Of a stretch of 34,479 nt of DNA, positions 8,753 through 17,214 are shown piece after piece; within the stretch, counting starts at the first letter, position 1; each line of letters begins with the position of its first letter. This DNA comes from Firmicutes bacterium UBA3553 (GTDB taxonomy: Bacteria > Bacillota > Clostridia > Tissierellales > Sedimentibacteraceae): contig DFOA01000050.1 in the NCBI GenBank assembly GCA_002381185.1, forward strand, positions 1 through 34,479, in the 5' to 3' direction. The notes under the pieces are model-generated. The model did no database searches. It worked only from the letters and a program-made list of their open reading frames with translations, and was not told the DNA's origin. The position numbers and the translations under genes were made by a program.

Positions 8753-9558
8753 CCGAACACCTCCTTTGCAATTTTTCCAATTTCTCTTCGAAATTCGCGA
8801 CTATCTTTTAAAGACAAATCCTCAAATAGGTTTCCGGAAAGATATTGTTCTTCAAGTTCTTCAGAGTGAGGAAGCCTAAAAGAAAAACTTCCTAATGCGC
8901 CTGACATATGCTCTATTCCATGATTTGTTTTAATATTGGATGCCACCTTATACTGCTTATCCATATCCCAATTGCTGTTTTGTAAAAGCTGCAACTGGCT
9001 TGATAAATAACTGATGGATTTTAAATCACAATTCACCAATCGTAATACTGAATCAGATTCAAGCAACGCAACAGCTGAAAGAATATCATTGGCAATATAG
9101 CTACCACAGTCAATAATAACAAATGGTGCTATTTTCCTTAAAGATTCTATAAGCTCCTGTGCCTGTATTTTTGAATAAGATGCATAAGTGTATTCATTTT
9201 CTCCTTTTAGCATTCCAAGCATAGTAAGGTAAGACATCTTTTTATGAGTTATCATATTGTATTTTATAAGTGGTTCTGTTACGTGAGCAGCAGACAATAT
9301 ACTACCGAGGGATTTTTCAAATTCCAAATCTGATGGTGGGCAAATACAAGGGAGCATTGGTGCTGTCATATCACAAAGCAGCAACACTACATTTTTCTTT
9401 TTATCTGCAAGATACTTGGCAAGTTTTACTGCAACAGTTGACTTACCTGATCCCGGACTTCCCCAAACAGCAAGAACACCACCATGCAGAATATCTTCTT
9501 TAACAGTTTCTTTATTTGAAGTACGGGAAAATATACTATTTTTCTTAAAGTTAATCAT
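8746..9558 (-). CDS. tadZ: TadZ/CpaE-like P-loop localisation ATPase
   Basis: 270 residues. A P-loop GSPGSGKST (about residues 33-41) sits in an AVWGSPGSGKS context, followed by VVLLLCDM and a DCGSYI segment, as in SIMIBI-class ParA/MinD relatives. The P-loop lacks the KGG signature of canonical MinD/ParA proteins, which is seen in several TadZ/CpaE variants. It has no receiver domain, so it is shorter than Caulobacter CpaE. It probably places the Tad machine in the cell. GGAGG lies 7 bp before the ATG; it directly precedes and overlaps tadA. Confidence 0.7.
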   Translation of the reverse strand: MINFKKNSIFSRTSNKETVKEDILHGGVLAVWGSPGSGKSTVAVKLAKYLADKKKNVVLLLCDMTAPMLPCICPPSDLEFEKSLGSILSAAHVTEPLIKYNMITHKKMSYLTMLGMLKGENEYTYASYSKIQAQELIESLRKIAPFVIIDCGSYIANDILSAVALLESDSVLRLVNCDLKSISYLSSQLQLLQNSNWDMDKQYKVASNIKTNHGIEHMSGALGSFSFRLPHSEELEEQYLSGNLFEDLSLKDSREFRREIGKIAKEVFGC

Positions 9559-9560
9559 TA

Positions 9561-10448
9561 TTAATCCTCCATACGATCTGTATTATTTCCACCTGCTTCG
9601 GAATTCTCTGAATCTTTATTCACTTCTTTATCTTCAATTTCAGCTGTTTTCGAATTATTTAAACCTAGATCTTGAGGTTCTTTTGAAACATCTTCATTTT
9701 TGTCGTTTTCTGTTTCTGTTGGATATAATTCTTCTAAAATTTCTGCTTGCATATCTAGAAATTTATTTGTATTCTCAGGTATTCCACGATAAACAAGAGA
9801 AAGGTGTGATTCTCCGTTTTCCTCAAGCTCTGCTAAAATGTTGCCTTGCTGTGGAGTTACAAGAAATGTAACTGTTGAAGGTAATTCTCTTTCATCTATA
9901 TTTTCTTCCTGCTCTCCTGTATTTGCATCATATCCACTTGATGCGGTAACTGAAATTACTTCTACATACTTTAGTTCTGGTGGAATTACTGTTGCACCTT
10001 GTTTTCTGTAATCCGGAGCAATAACTGATACAATATCTCCACTCTGCAGTTTTCCGGAAAGTCCATTTGCAAAGGTCTTAATGGTAATGGAAATTGCCTG
10101 TCTTCTTCCGTCAAGATTATACAAATACGCATTTTCAGCTGCAGGAGTTTTCGCTAATTTTGTATTTAAGATATAATCACCAACAGACATATCTGCAAGT
10201 GCAAAACTGCCTACCACAGTATCTTGACTTTTAATTACATTTTCAGGCAGATTATATCCACCAACTTCCACTGTCTGTACCATATCCTTAGTAATTTCAT
10301 CGTCTGCTTTAATCTCTTTTGCCACACGAACAATCTCGGTCTTTTGACTGATTCCCTTATTAAACAAAGGTGTGATTCCAAAACAAATAAGGAGTGACAG
10401 CAAAATGCATATCACTCCAATTACAGTTCTATTTTTAAAAAAGCCCAT
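9561..10448 (-). CDS. rcpC: RcpC/CpaB-like SAF-domain pilus assembly protein
   Basis: 295 residues: an N-terminal membrane helix (about 8-25), then an SAF domain (VRVAKEIKADDEITKDMVQ, followed by GSFALADMSVGDYI), a second beta-rich part with SGKLQSGDIVSVIA, and an acidic C-terminal tail with many Glu, Asp and Asn. CpaB/RcpC proteins are extracytoplasmic parts of Tad systems. The low-complexity tail may reach through the cell wall, which is inference. Strong GAGGAGG site; 12 bp to the TadV gene upstream and 2 bp to TadZ downstream. Confidence 0.8.
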   Translation of the reverse strand: MGFFKNRTVIGVICILLSLLICFGITPLFNKGISQKTEIVRVAKEIKADDEITKDMVQTVEVGGYNLPENVIKSQDTVVGSFALADMSVGDYILNTKLAKTPAAENAYLYNLDGRRQAISITIKTFANGLSGKLQSGDIVSVIAPDYRKQGATVIPPELKYVEVISVTASSGYDANTGEQEENIDERELPSTVTFLVTPQQGNILAELEENGESHLSLVYRGIPENTNKFLDMQAEILEELYPTETENDKNEDVSKEPQDLGLNNSKTAEIEDKEVNKDSENSEAGGNNTDRMED

Positions 10449-10462
10449 AATCCTTTACCTCC

Positions 10463-10891
10463 TCAAGTTATAAAATATATGGTTATAAAACCTATCCCTA
10501 AAAAGGGAGCAAGTGGCATGGATAAATCCTTTGACACTTGCTTTTTTCTAGTTTTTGCTATCAATTTTAATACTATATAAAAGACTAATAGCAACGTAAG
10601 TGCTAAAATAAGCCCATAAATTCCGTTCCAAAATCCAAAGGCCACACCCAGTGCAGCAGTCATCTTAATATCACCGCCACCAATACTGTTTTCTTTTAAA
10701 ATTGCGGCCATAAAAAATGGTAATGCTACAATTAAGCCTAATAAATTCACAAATCTAAAATTCAGAAGTCCTGTAAATGCAATTAGCATACATACCGTAT
10801 CAGGAATTTCCCGTTTTTTAATATCCGTATAAGATGCTATCAAAAGCAGGAAACACAAAATCACTCCTTGTAAGATACTGTTAATTTGCAT
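10463..10891 (-). CDS. tadV: TadV/CpaA-like A24 prepilin peptidase
   Basis: 142 residues with four hydrophobic segments and both catalytic aspartate motifs of A24 peptidases: YTDIKKREIPD (Asp near 23) and GGGDIKM (Asp near 74). The N-terminal methylation domain of PilD-type enzymes is absent, as in CpaA/TadV. It would cleave the Flp-like and pseudopilin precursors encoded nearby. There is no ribosome site in the AT-rich bases before its ATG; a 12-codon mini-ORF with a strong ribosome site ends 2 bp upstream, so translation is probably coupled. Confidence 0.85.
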   Translation of the reverse strand: MQINSILQGVILCFLLLIASYTDIKKREIPDTVCMLIAFTGLLNFRFVNLLGLIVALPFFMAAILKENSIGGGDIKMTAALGVAFGFWNGIYGLILALTLLLVFYIVLKLIAKTRKKQVSKDLSMPLAPFLGIGFITIYFIT

Positions 10892-10893
10892 AA

Positions 10894-10932
10894 TTAAATA
10901 AAATTAATTACTTTCTTAATTTTACTTTTCAT
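10894..10932 (-). CDS. 12-residue mini-ORF upstream of tadV (translation-coupling leader)
   Basis: AAAGGAGGAGAACCC places a strong ribosome site before an ATG at 10932 that opens a 12-codon frame (MKSKIKKVINFI) ending in TAA 2 bp before the tadV ATG. The frame differs from tadV. tadV itself has no Shine-Dalgarno sequence, so ribosomes finishing this basic peptide probably restart there. Alternatively a frameshift removed an N-terminal extension of TadV, but TadV already has normal length. Confidence 0.5.
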   Translation of the reverse strand: MKSKIKKVINFI

Positions 10933-10947
10933 TGGGTTCTCCTCCTT

Positions 10948-13900
10948 TTATTCAAAATGATAGTTTACTGAATAAGTGATGTTGGATTTATTATACATGC
11001 ATGTATGGTTTGTGTAGTAGTAAAACTCTAGTTTAGAGTAAATACCTGAACTGAGATTTTTACTGAATGTGATACCATTATTTGTGGTTCCATAGTCAAG
11101 CTGATCCCAATTTTTAGTCAATATGTTGTAACCCTTAACGCGGCCATAATCACTGCCACTGTGTCCAGATACGGGCGGTACAGTGAATGTGTATTCTGTA
11201 ATAGTTGCACCATCCAAACCATTTTCTAAAATCACTGAATCGGGTCCTGTTAAGGTCATTCCGCCACTGCCGTTGGAGTCGGCAACGAAAAACACGATTG
11301 CTGCCCAAGGAGATTCTGCGCCTGCTGAATCCACAGCTTTGACTCGAACTACATTTTTACCCAACGGATATTCCTGTGTTTCAGCATTACGTCCCTCCCA
11401 AATATAAGTAATTGGATCGCTATCTGCATCGATACTTTTTGCCGTAATAGTCACCTTTGTGCCGGGAGCAACACTATTGCCACTTGGAGTTCTACTAATT
11501 ACAGGAGCTGTTGGTGCTGAATTTAAAATTGTAAAACTCTTTTCTACCCATGATGAATAAGCTCCTGCAATATCTTTCGCACGAACTCTTATAGTGTGTG
11601 TACCTACTTCATAGTAGCTATCAGCAGTTGTTCCTTCATATTCTAATGTTGTTGGATCTCCGTCTGCATCTGTTGCAGTAGCCTTTACATTAACTAAAAA
11701 CTTGCCATCTTTCACTGTTCTTGTAGGTGTAGTAGTTATAGTTACTGTTGGTGCTGAATTTTCAATTGTGAAACTCTTTTCTACCCATGGTGAACAATCT
11801 CCTGCTTCGTCTTTTGCTCGAACTCGAATAGTATGTGTTCCTACTCCATAGTAGCTGTCAGCAGTTGTTCCTTCATATTCTAATGTTGCTGGATCTCCGT
11901 CTGCATCTGTTGCAGTAGCCTTTACATTAACTAAAAATTTGCCATCTTTCACTGTTCTTGTAGGTGTAGCAGTTATATTTACTGTTGGAGCAGTATTAGT
12001 AATAGTAATCTTATCATTATATGTGAATACTCTTCCAGCATTATCTGTAATTCTAGCTATCAGAACAAATTCTCCTGTATCCCGAATAGATATCTTGCCT
12101 CCGCTATTAGTGAGTTTACCATTAAATACTGATACTTCGCCTAACTTTTCTAGTGTCCACTTAACCTGATTTTCACCAAGATTTAAAGAAGTAGTTTGTA
12201 ATTCAAACTCCATGCCGTAATGGATGGTTTCAGGCATGGTAAAGCTGTATTGAACAACGGGTTTTACTGTTATTTCTTGACTGTGAGAATAGCCACGTTT
12301 AAGATAATCTGTCATTGTCGCAGTCAGCACATAGTTTCCATCTTCCAGGAATGTAATTTTACCTCCATGTGCATTTAAATTCCCTGATATAGCATTACTT
12401 AAAGAAATAGGTTCACTATCTTTAGTGATACTCCATTCAATAGGAAGAACATTATTGTTTCCATGTGTTCTTAAATCAATAATACTATCAGTATAAGCAA
12501 GATTAGGAAGTTCAAATCCAATATTCAAGACAGGAAACACCTCTGTTTTACCGCCTACCTCAAACAAAAATACTCTACCTGTTTCATCAGTAACTCGAGC
12601 CACCAATTCATAGATTCCTGCTCTCTTAAATCTAATTGTTCCTCCATCACTCTTGAGACTATTATCTACATAGGTTGACCAATCTTGAAAACCGAAGGTG
12701 TTGTCAATTAACCATTCAACAGTTAAGTCATTAAGCTCTATACTATTAACTTTTACAGCAATATCGCTGTCGGTATGAGCATATTCCGGTAGTATATAAC
12801 TTATTATAGGCACTGGATAAACCTTGAATGCTTGCTCATATGTATATGTCCTTCCACCGCCATCAGTAAAGGAGGCTTTCAAAACATATTCTCCCTTATG
12901 AGTAAAACGTACAGAGCCACCATCATTTGATAGCTTTCCAATAACAAAATCAGAAAGAGTAACCTCATAACCGTTTTTTATTAATGACCACTCGGCAGTT
13001 TGACTTCTAATTTCTTTAAATGCTGCTTCAACTTTTACAGTATCATCTGTATGGAATATTTCAGGTAGATAAAAACCGGCAGAGCCTACAGGATATACCG
13101 TAATTGATACGTTATCTGTAAATGCTCGGCCGGTTTTGTCTATAACTGAAGCGGCCAGATTATACACACCTTTTTCCTTAAAGAGTATATTACTATCTCC
13201 TACGGATATGTTACCCTCAATAAAATCATTAATATTAACTGCTTCACCATTTCTTAGAAGGGACCATTGAGTTTCAATATCATCTGCTTTTTTTGTTTCT
13301 GTCTTTAGTATAATAGGATTATCTGTATGAGTTATTTCAGCTATCTCCATTTTTACTTCTGCTACAGGATATATTGTTATTGTATCTGATGCTGTAATGA
13401 CCTTACCCAACTCATCTTTAATAATAGCGGTTAATTCATACACTCCATTAGCTTTAAACTGAACAATTCCTCCGCTGCTTGTAAGCTCACCTGTAAGTGC
13501 AGTTTCAATTTCTATTTCTTTATCATCTTTTTTAAGAGACCATGCCACAGAATTACCGCCAAGATTTTCGGTATAAAGATCAACTGCTACTGATGTATCA
13601 GTATGAGCTGTTTCAGGTAAGTTAAATTTTGCAGATACTACAGGGTAAATACTTATGGTCTGTTGATGTTTAACCTGCTTGCCACGACTATTTATAGCAG
13701 TAGCTGTAAATGTATAACTGCCAATTGATTTAATTTTAATAAAACCACCTTCTGCTTTCAGCTCACCCTCTAACACAGAGGAAGGTTCTACCTGAACCCC
13801 ATTTTGACTGACTGTCCATGCTACTGTTTTTACATAACGGCTAAAAGGCTTAATTTTTATTTCCTCACCAACATAAGCTGTTTGTGGAAGTGTAAAGGTG

Positions 13901-14604
13901 AACTCCGGTGCAGGAACACTTCTTGAGGAAGAGTTTATCAATTCTTCCTGTTCTATTTTATCTTTAACCCTCTCTTGGTTGTATATCATTACAAAGGCTT
14001 CAGCTCGAGTTGACTTATCATATGGACAAATAGTTCCATCTGGATAACCTGAGATAATATTATAATTTTTTCCATCACAAATGTACTCGTGTTCTTCTTT
14101 AGTCAGAAGATCATCATCTAAAAATCCTGTATCACAGAGACAATTCTTGTCGTGGTCTACTTTGACAATAGCTCTCACTAACATTTTAATAATCTCCATT
14201 CGAGTGATAGGCTCATCAGGAAAATATTTTTTACCATAATCTTTTTTAAGAATAATACCTGCATCAACAAGTTTACTAATTTCTTTTTGGGCAAAATGTC
14301 CTACAATATCTTCAAATATTGTATTAACGGTTTTAGTATCATCTTGTTCAAGTTTCATGGCTCTAGCTACAATTGCTGAAAACTCACCTCTTGTGAGGAT
14401 GTCATCAGGATGAGAAAGTCCATCAGGATATCCATGAATGATACCTTTCTCTGCAAGGCTATTAATAGCTTCTTCAGCCCAATGCCCTTCACTGTCGTCA
14501 AACATAAAATCTGCTGCATAAGTAGAATTTATAAAATTTGATACTAGCATAAGGACTACCAAAAGAATGCTTATTATTCTTTTTGACCTATTATTCATTG
14601 TCAT
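10948..14604 (-). CDS. SLH-domain surface protein with Ig-like repeats (putative adhesin)
   Basis: About 1218 residues. A signal peptide (ends near NSTYA) is followed by three SLH modules (first GHWAEEAINSLAEKGIIHGY, second around FEDIVGHFAQ, third ending in a GYPDGTICPYDKSTRAE segment) that would bind secondary wall polymer. Then come about seven Ig-like repeats of about 85 residues, most carrying an xLP-x-AHTD motif, a W(S/L)-x-K segment, GG-x-I-x-F and a YPV ending. Three PKD-like repeats and a unique C-terminal domain follow. The ATG at 14604, or 14598, directly after AAAGGTAGGT, is preferred; upstream in-frame ATGs lie inside the spoVG-like gene. As the first gene of the Tad cluster it is a good candidate for a cell-surface adhesin that works with the pilus during mating. 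Confidence 0.85.
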   Translation of the reverse strand: MTMNNRSKRIISILLVVLMLVSNFINSTYAADFMFDDSEGHWAEEAINSLAEKGIIHGYPDGLSHPDDILTRGEFSAIVARAMKLEQDDTKTVNTIFEDIVGHFAQKEISKLVDAGIILKKDYGKKYFPDEPITRMEIIKMLVRAIVKVDHDKNCLCDTGFLDDDLLTKEEHEYICDGKNYNIISGYPDGTICPYDKSTRAEAFVMIYNQERVKDKIEQEELINSSSRSVPAPEFTFTLPQTAYVGEEIKIKPFSRYVKTVAWTVSQNGVQVEPSSVLEGELKAEGGFIKIKSIGSYTFTATAINSRGKQVKHQQTISIYPVVSAKFNLPETAHTDTSVAVDLYTENLGGNSVAWSLKKDDKEIEIETALTGELTSSGGIVQFKANGVYELTAIIKDELGKVITASDTITIYPVAEVKMEIAEITHTDNPIILKTETKKADDIETQWSLLRNGEAVNINDFIEGNISVGDSNILFKEKGVYNLAASVIDKTGRAFTDNVSITVYPVGSAGFYLPEIFHTDDTVKVEAAFKEIRSQTAEWSLIKNGYEVTLSDFVIGKLSNDGGSVRFTHKGEYVLKASFTDGGGRTYTYEQAFKVYPVPIISYILPEYAHTDSDIAVKVNSIELNDLTVEWLIDNTFGFQDWSTYVDNSLKSDGGTIRFKRAGIYELVARVTDETGRVFLFEVGGKTEVFPVLNIGFELPNLAYTDSIIDLRTHGNNNVLPIEWSITKDSEPISLSNAISGNLNAHGGKITFLEDGNYVLTATMTDYLKRGYSHSQEITVKPVVQYSFTMPETIHYGMEFELQTTSLNLGENQVKWTLEKLGEVSVFNGKLTNSGGKISIRDTGEFVLIARITDNAGRVFTYNDKITITNTAPTVNITATPTRTVKDGKFLVNVKATATDADGDPATLEYEGTTADSYYGVGTHTIRVRAKDEAGDCSPWVEKSFTIENSAPTVTITTTPTRTVKDGKFLVNVKATATDADGDPTTLEYEGTTADSYYEVGTHTIRVRAKDIAGAYSSWVEKSFTILNSAPTAPVISRTPSGNSVAPGTKVTITAKSIDADSDPITYIWEGRNAETQEYPLGKNVVRVKAVDSAGAESPWAAIVFFVADSNGSGGMTLTGPDSVILENGLDGATITEYTFTVPPVSGHSGSDYGRVKGYNILTKNWDQLDYGTTNNGITFSKNLSSGIYSKLEFYYYTNHTCMYNKSNITYSVNYHFE
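11516..11989 (-). repeat. tandem 237-bp direct repeat inside the SLH/Ig-repeat gene
   Basis: Two consecutive 79-residue PKD-like units (both containing TRTVKDGKFLVNVKATATDA) are nearly identical at DNA level, while the other Ig-like units of the same protein have diverged strongly. This points to a recent duplication and a site where repeat number may vary. Boundaries are approximate. Confidence 0.8.
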
Positions 14605-14617
14605 ACCTACCTTTCTT

Positions 14618-14959
14618 TTAAATTCCACCCATAACAGGAGATTGCCTCTCATTATCCATAGGTGCATCCTGTTTTTGCTTTATTTTTTGATTTTGTGATA
14701 ATGCTTGTTCATAAGCAGAGATAACTGCTTTGTCAAATTCTTTTCTTGACTCTGTAGTACAAGGAAAACAAATATCCTTATACTCACCATTCCCTGCCTT
14801 ATAGCTTGGCATAGATACAAACAATCCTTTTGATCCTTCCATCAGCTTTACTCCACGAACAGCAAAAGCATCGTTAATATTTACAGTTGCCGTTGCTTTC
14901 ATTGTCCCCTCCGGTCTGATGGATTGTATTTTTACATCATATTTTAAAATATCAAACAT
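14618..14959 (-). CDS. SpoVG-family protein with GG-type tail
   Basis: 113 residues. The core (IQSIRPEGTMKATATVNIND, then AVRGVKLMEGSKGLFVSMPS and ICFPCTTESRKEFDKAV) is the SpoVG fold; SpoVG proteins bind nucleic acid and regulate gene expression. The upstream ATG at 14974 is unlikely, because GGGGAGG inside its first codons is the ribosome site for the ATG at 14959. The C-terminus carries a Gln/Lys-rich linker and ends in PVMGGI, related to the tails of three other proteins in this ICE. It lies between the Flp-like gene and the SLH gene. Confidence 0.85.
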   Translation of the reverse strand: MFDILKYDVKIQSIRPEGTMKATATVNINDAFAVRGVKLMEGSKGLFVSMPSYKAGNGEYKDICFPCTTESRKEFDKAVISAYEQALSQNQKIKQKQDAPMDNERQSPVMGGI

Positions 14960-14973
14960 GTAATTCCTCCCCA

Positions 14974-15204
14974 TTATCCTACATAGTTGAACATCTCTTG
15001 AATACGCTCTTTTAATGTTGGCATCACCACATCACCAAACAATGCGTAAAGCCCTGCGAGAAGCAATGCTCCTAAGACTACAGAAATAAGAATTTTAACT
15101 GCTGTATCTATATATCCTTCTCCACGATTATTGCTTATTGCTTTCTTTACATCTAAAGTCTTTCTAGTTATAAAATTATTTGCTTTTTCAAACGTGTTTT
15201 TCAT
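14974..15204 (-). CDS. DUF6133-family Flp-pilin-like small protein
   Basis: 76 residues. A basic N-terminal leader ends in SNNRGEGYID, followed by a strongly hydrophobic helix (TAVKILISVVLGALLLAGLY) and a short polar tail. Size and shape match Flp/Tad major pilins, and DUF6133 proteins occur in this position in related elements. If the prepilin peptidase cuts after the Gly of NNRG, Asp falls at +5 in place of the usual Glu. GGAGG before the ATG at 15204 favours that start over the one at 15219. It is the best candidate for the major pilin of the Tad system. Confidence 0.7.
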   Translation of the reverse strand: MKNTFEKANNFITRKTLDVKKAISNNRGEGYIDTAVKILISVVLGALLLAGLYALFGDVVMPTLKERIQEMFNYVG

Positions 15205-15230
15205 TATATTTTCCTCCATAATTATAGTTT

Positions 15231-15788
15231 TTACATACTAATATTCATGTCTTTTGTTAAATCCTGTGGTTCAAAATTAATCTTCTTAAAACCAAACCTA
15301 TCTACATAGTGAAACTCACTGCCAGTACTGTCATAAAGCTCAACTACATCAGACATCGACAGGGAATGACCTGTAAATCCAATAGGGTGATTTAGATTGA
15401 ACTTTGTATAAATAGATTCTAAATCATTACTTTCAATTTCTCCGTCATAAACAAGTTCATAGTTTTCCTTGTCCGGTTCTCCAAAGCTTTTCAAGACTTC
15501 ATCATAAGATATGAAACGCAAATCAAAATCAGAATTTGACCTTAACTGCCAAATACGAACATTTTTAAGTGGTTCTATATCCTTATTTAATTCTGCTATT
15601 TTTTTACCACTAGAAAGTTTTTCAAAAACACCATCTTTCCAAATGGTCTTAAGTCCTTTTTCTGATAACCATTTTTCAAATTCTTTGCTTCTAAACATTT
15701 CATCTATGGTTGCTATGTTTTCTTTTACATATCCTGCCGGATTTCCGTAGTAGATAATACATGCTTTTTTCATTTCAATGCTGCTCAT
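15231..15788 (-). CDS. YodL-domain ICE protein
   Basis: 185 residues. The central part (DLRFISYDEVLK, YELVYDGEIES, LESIYTKFNLNHP, GFTGHSLSMSDVVEL) matches the YodL domain found in Firmicutes conjugative elements, often in polyvalent proteins thought to enter the recipient or counter its defences. Biochemical function is not known. It ends in MNISM, reminiscent of the GGMSM tails of neighbouring proteins. Ribosome site AGAGGTAAAAGGG precedes the ATG. Confidence 0.75.
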   Translation of the reverse strand: MSSIEMKKACIIYYGNPAGYVKENIATIDEMFRSKEFEKWLSEKGLKTIWKDGVFEKLSSGKKIAELNKDIEPLKNVRIWQLRSNSDFDLRFISYDEVLKSFGEPDKENYELVYDGEIESNDLESIYTKFNLNHPIGFTGHSLSMSDVVELYDSTGSEFHYVDRFGFKKINFEPQDLTKDMNISM

Positions 15789-15850
15789 ACCCTTTTACCT
15801 CTCATCACTTCATTGCCATCCTTTCAATATTTTGAGGTTATCAAATATAC

Positions 15851-16348
15851 TTATTTTCCATAGATAGTTTTCTCTGACATCAGACATTCATTAAGACCTG
15901 GCATACAAACTCCCATCTCTTTTAACACCTGCAAAGTTCCTTTGGAAACATCAGACAAATCATGTTTGTACTCAGCTTCCATAACCGTAACCTCCCCACT
16001 TTCATCATTGGTATAAGCACAAAGTTTTGCATTCTTTGGGATACCTGCTTCTTTCAAAATGAAATTAGGCAGCTTAATATTTACAGCATCTTCTGTTTCA
16101 GCTGTGCAGTCACATCCCTTACAGATACCTGAGGCATTTACAAGGGTACTGTACAATTCCTCCACAATATCTTTTAACCCCTCTAAGGTTTCCACAACTT
16201 CTATTGCAGTCATTTCTGATTTCATAAATACCAAACCATTTTTTATTGTTGTTGCCTCAAGCTTTCCCACATCACCGATTTTCTTTTCTGTTGATTCTGT
16301 AATTGGAAGACATAAAACACCTTTTATATTTTGATTTAATTTTTTCAT
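15851..16348 (-). CDS. AbrB-like conserved ICE protein
   Basis: 165 residues. The C-terminal half (NIKLPNFILKEAGIPKNAKL, then ESGEVTVMEAEY) resembles a SpoVT-AbrB swapped-hairpin DNA-binding domain, and the CKGCDC cluster before it could hold a metal. A MGVCMPGLNECLM segment follows. I recognise it as a conserved accessory protein of clostridial ICEs but not with a proven role. The ATG overlaps the stop of the adenine methylase gene and AAGGAGG lies upstream, so the two are probably translated together. Confidence 0.5.
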   Translation of the reverse strand: MKKLNQNIKGVLCLPITESTEKKIGDVGKLEATTIKNGLVFMKSEMTAIEVVETLEGLKDIVEELYSTLVNASGICKGCDCTAETEDAVNIKLPNFILKEAGIPKNAKLCAYTNDESGEVTVMEAEYKHDLSDVSKGTLQVLKEMGVCMPGLNECLMSEKTIYGK

Positions 16349-17196
16349 AATTCCAATTCCTCCTTAGGATAATCCTTTTTTATATCAAATAAATTTATTT
16401 GCGAGGGAGAGTTTTGATCTCTTTCGTGCAAATCATAATTGGCTATCAGTATTTCAGGAAACTGAGATCCATTGTCATACCTTTGTTTAATATTATTTAT
16501 TCTGCTGTAGCTTTCAATCGTAATACCCGGTGTGTCATAAAGATTTCTAATAAATTCACAGTCATTATATGAAAGCAAAAATTTACCCTCAATGCTTAGC
16601 AGAGTATCACGAAGTCTTGTATGATCTTCCTTTTTAAAGCCATCTTCTCCAACATTTTTATAGTATTTTTCTGTATCAAAGTATGGTGGATCCAAATAAA
16701 AAAAACTGATAGGGCGGTCATATTGCCTTATCAATTTCTCGAAATCCTTATTTTCAATGACTACTTTTGCAAGCCTTCTGTGTGCCTGTTCAATAACAGG
16801 AAAATTACTTCTCATATCGTGAGGCTGACTACCAAAACTGGTTAATCCTGATGCATAACTATACCGTATTAGCTGATAAAAATATGCTGCACGTTTTACA
16901 TCATCTGCTACACTATCTTTATTATCAAGCAATTCTTTAGTTTTTTCAAAATCCTCACGAGAATTAAGAACATACATTAATTCCCTTTCTAAATCTTCAT
17001 AGCGATCTCTGACACATCTATATAAATTAACAAGCAAGCTGTTAAAATCATTGTAGACTTCAAAATCATTACCGGGAGGTTTATGAAATAACACCCATCC
17101 GCCTCCACCGAATACTTCAATATATCTCTCATAATATATTGGAAAGAGCGAAACAATTAATTCTCTTAATGATTTTTTTCCGCCAATCCAACTCAT
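16345..17196 (-). CDS. dam: Dam-like DNA adenine methyltransferase (D12 class)
   Basis: 283 residues. The SAM-binding motif I region (WIGGKKSLRE and YIEVFGGGGWVLF) lies at the N-terminus and the catalytic DPPY motif at about residues 169-172 (FFYLDPPYFD), the order of D12/alpha-class N6-adenine methyltransferases. No restriction endonuclease is nearby, so it is an orphan enzyme that probably protects the transferred DNA from restriction or marks element DNA. The ribosome site is weak. It sits among ArdA-like and YodL genes, consistent with an anti-restriction leading region. Confidence 0.9.
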   Translation of the reverse strand: MSWIGGKKSLRELIVSLFPIYYERYIEVFGGGGWVLFHKPPGNDFEVYNDFNSLLVNLYRCVRDRYEDLERELMYVLNSREDFEKTKELLDNKDSVADDVKRAAYFYQLIRYSYASGLTSFGSQPHDMRSNFPVIEQAHRRLAKVVIENKDFEKLIRQYDRPISFFYLDPPYFDTEKYYKNVGEDGFKKEDHTRLRDTLLSIEGKFLLSYNDCEFIRNLYDTPGITIESYSRINNIKQRYDNGSQFPEILIANYDLHERDQNSPSQINLFDIKKDYPKEELEL

Positions 17197-17214
17197 AAAA
17201 CTATTAATAATCCA

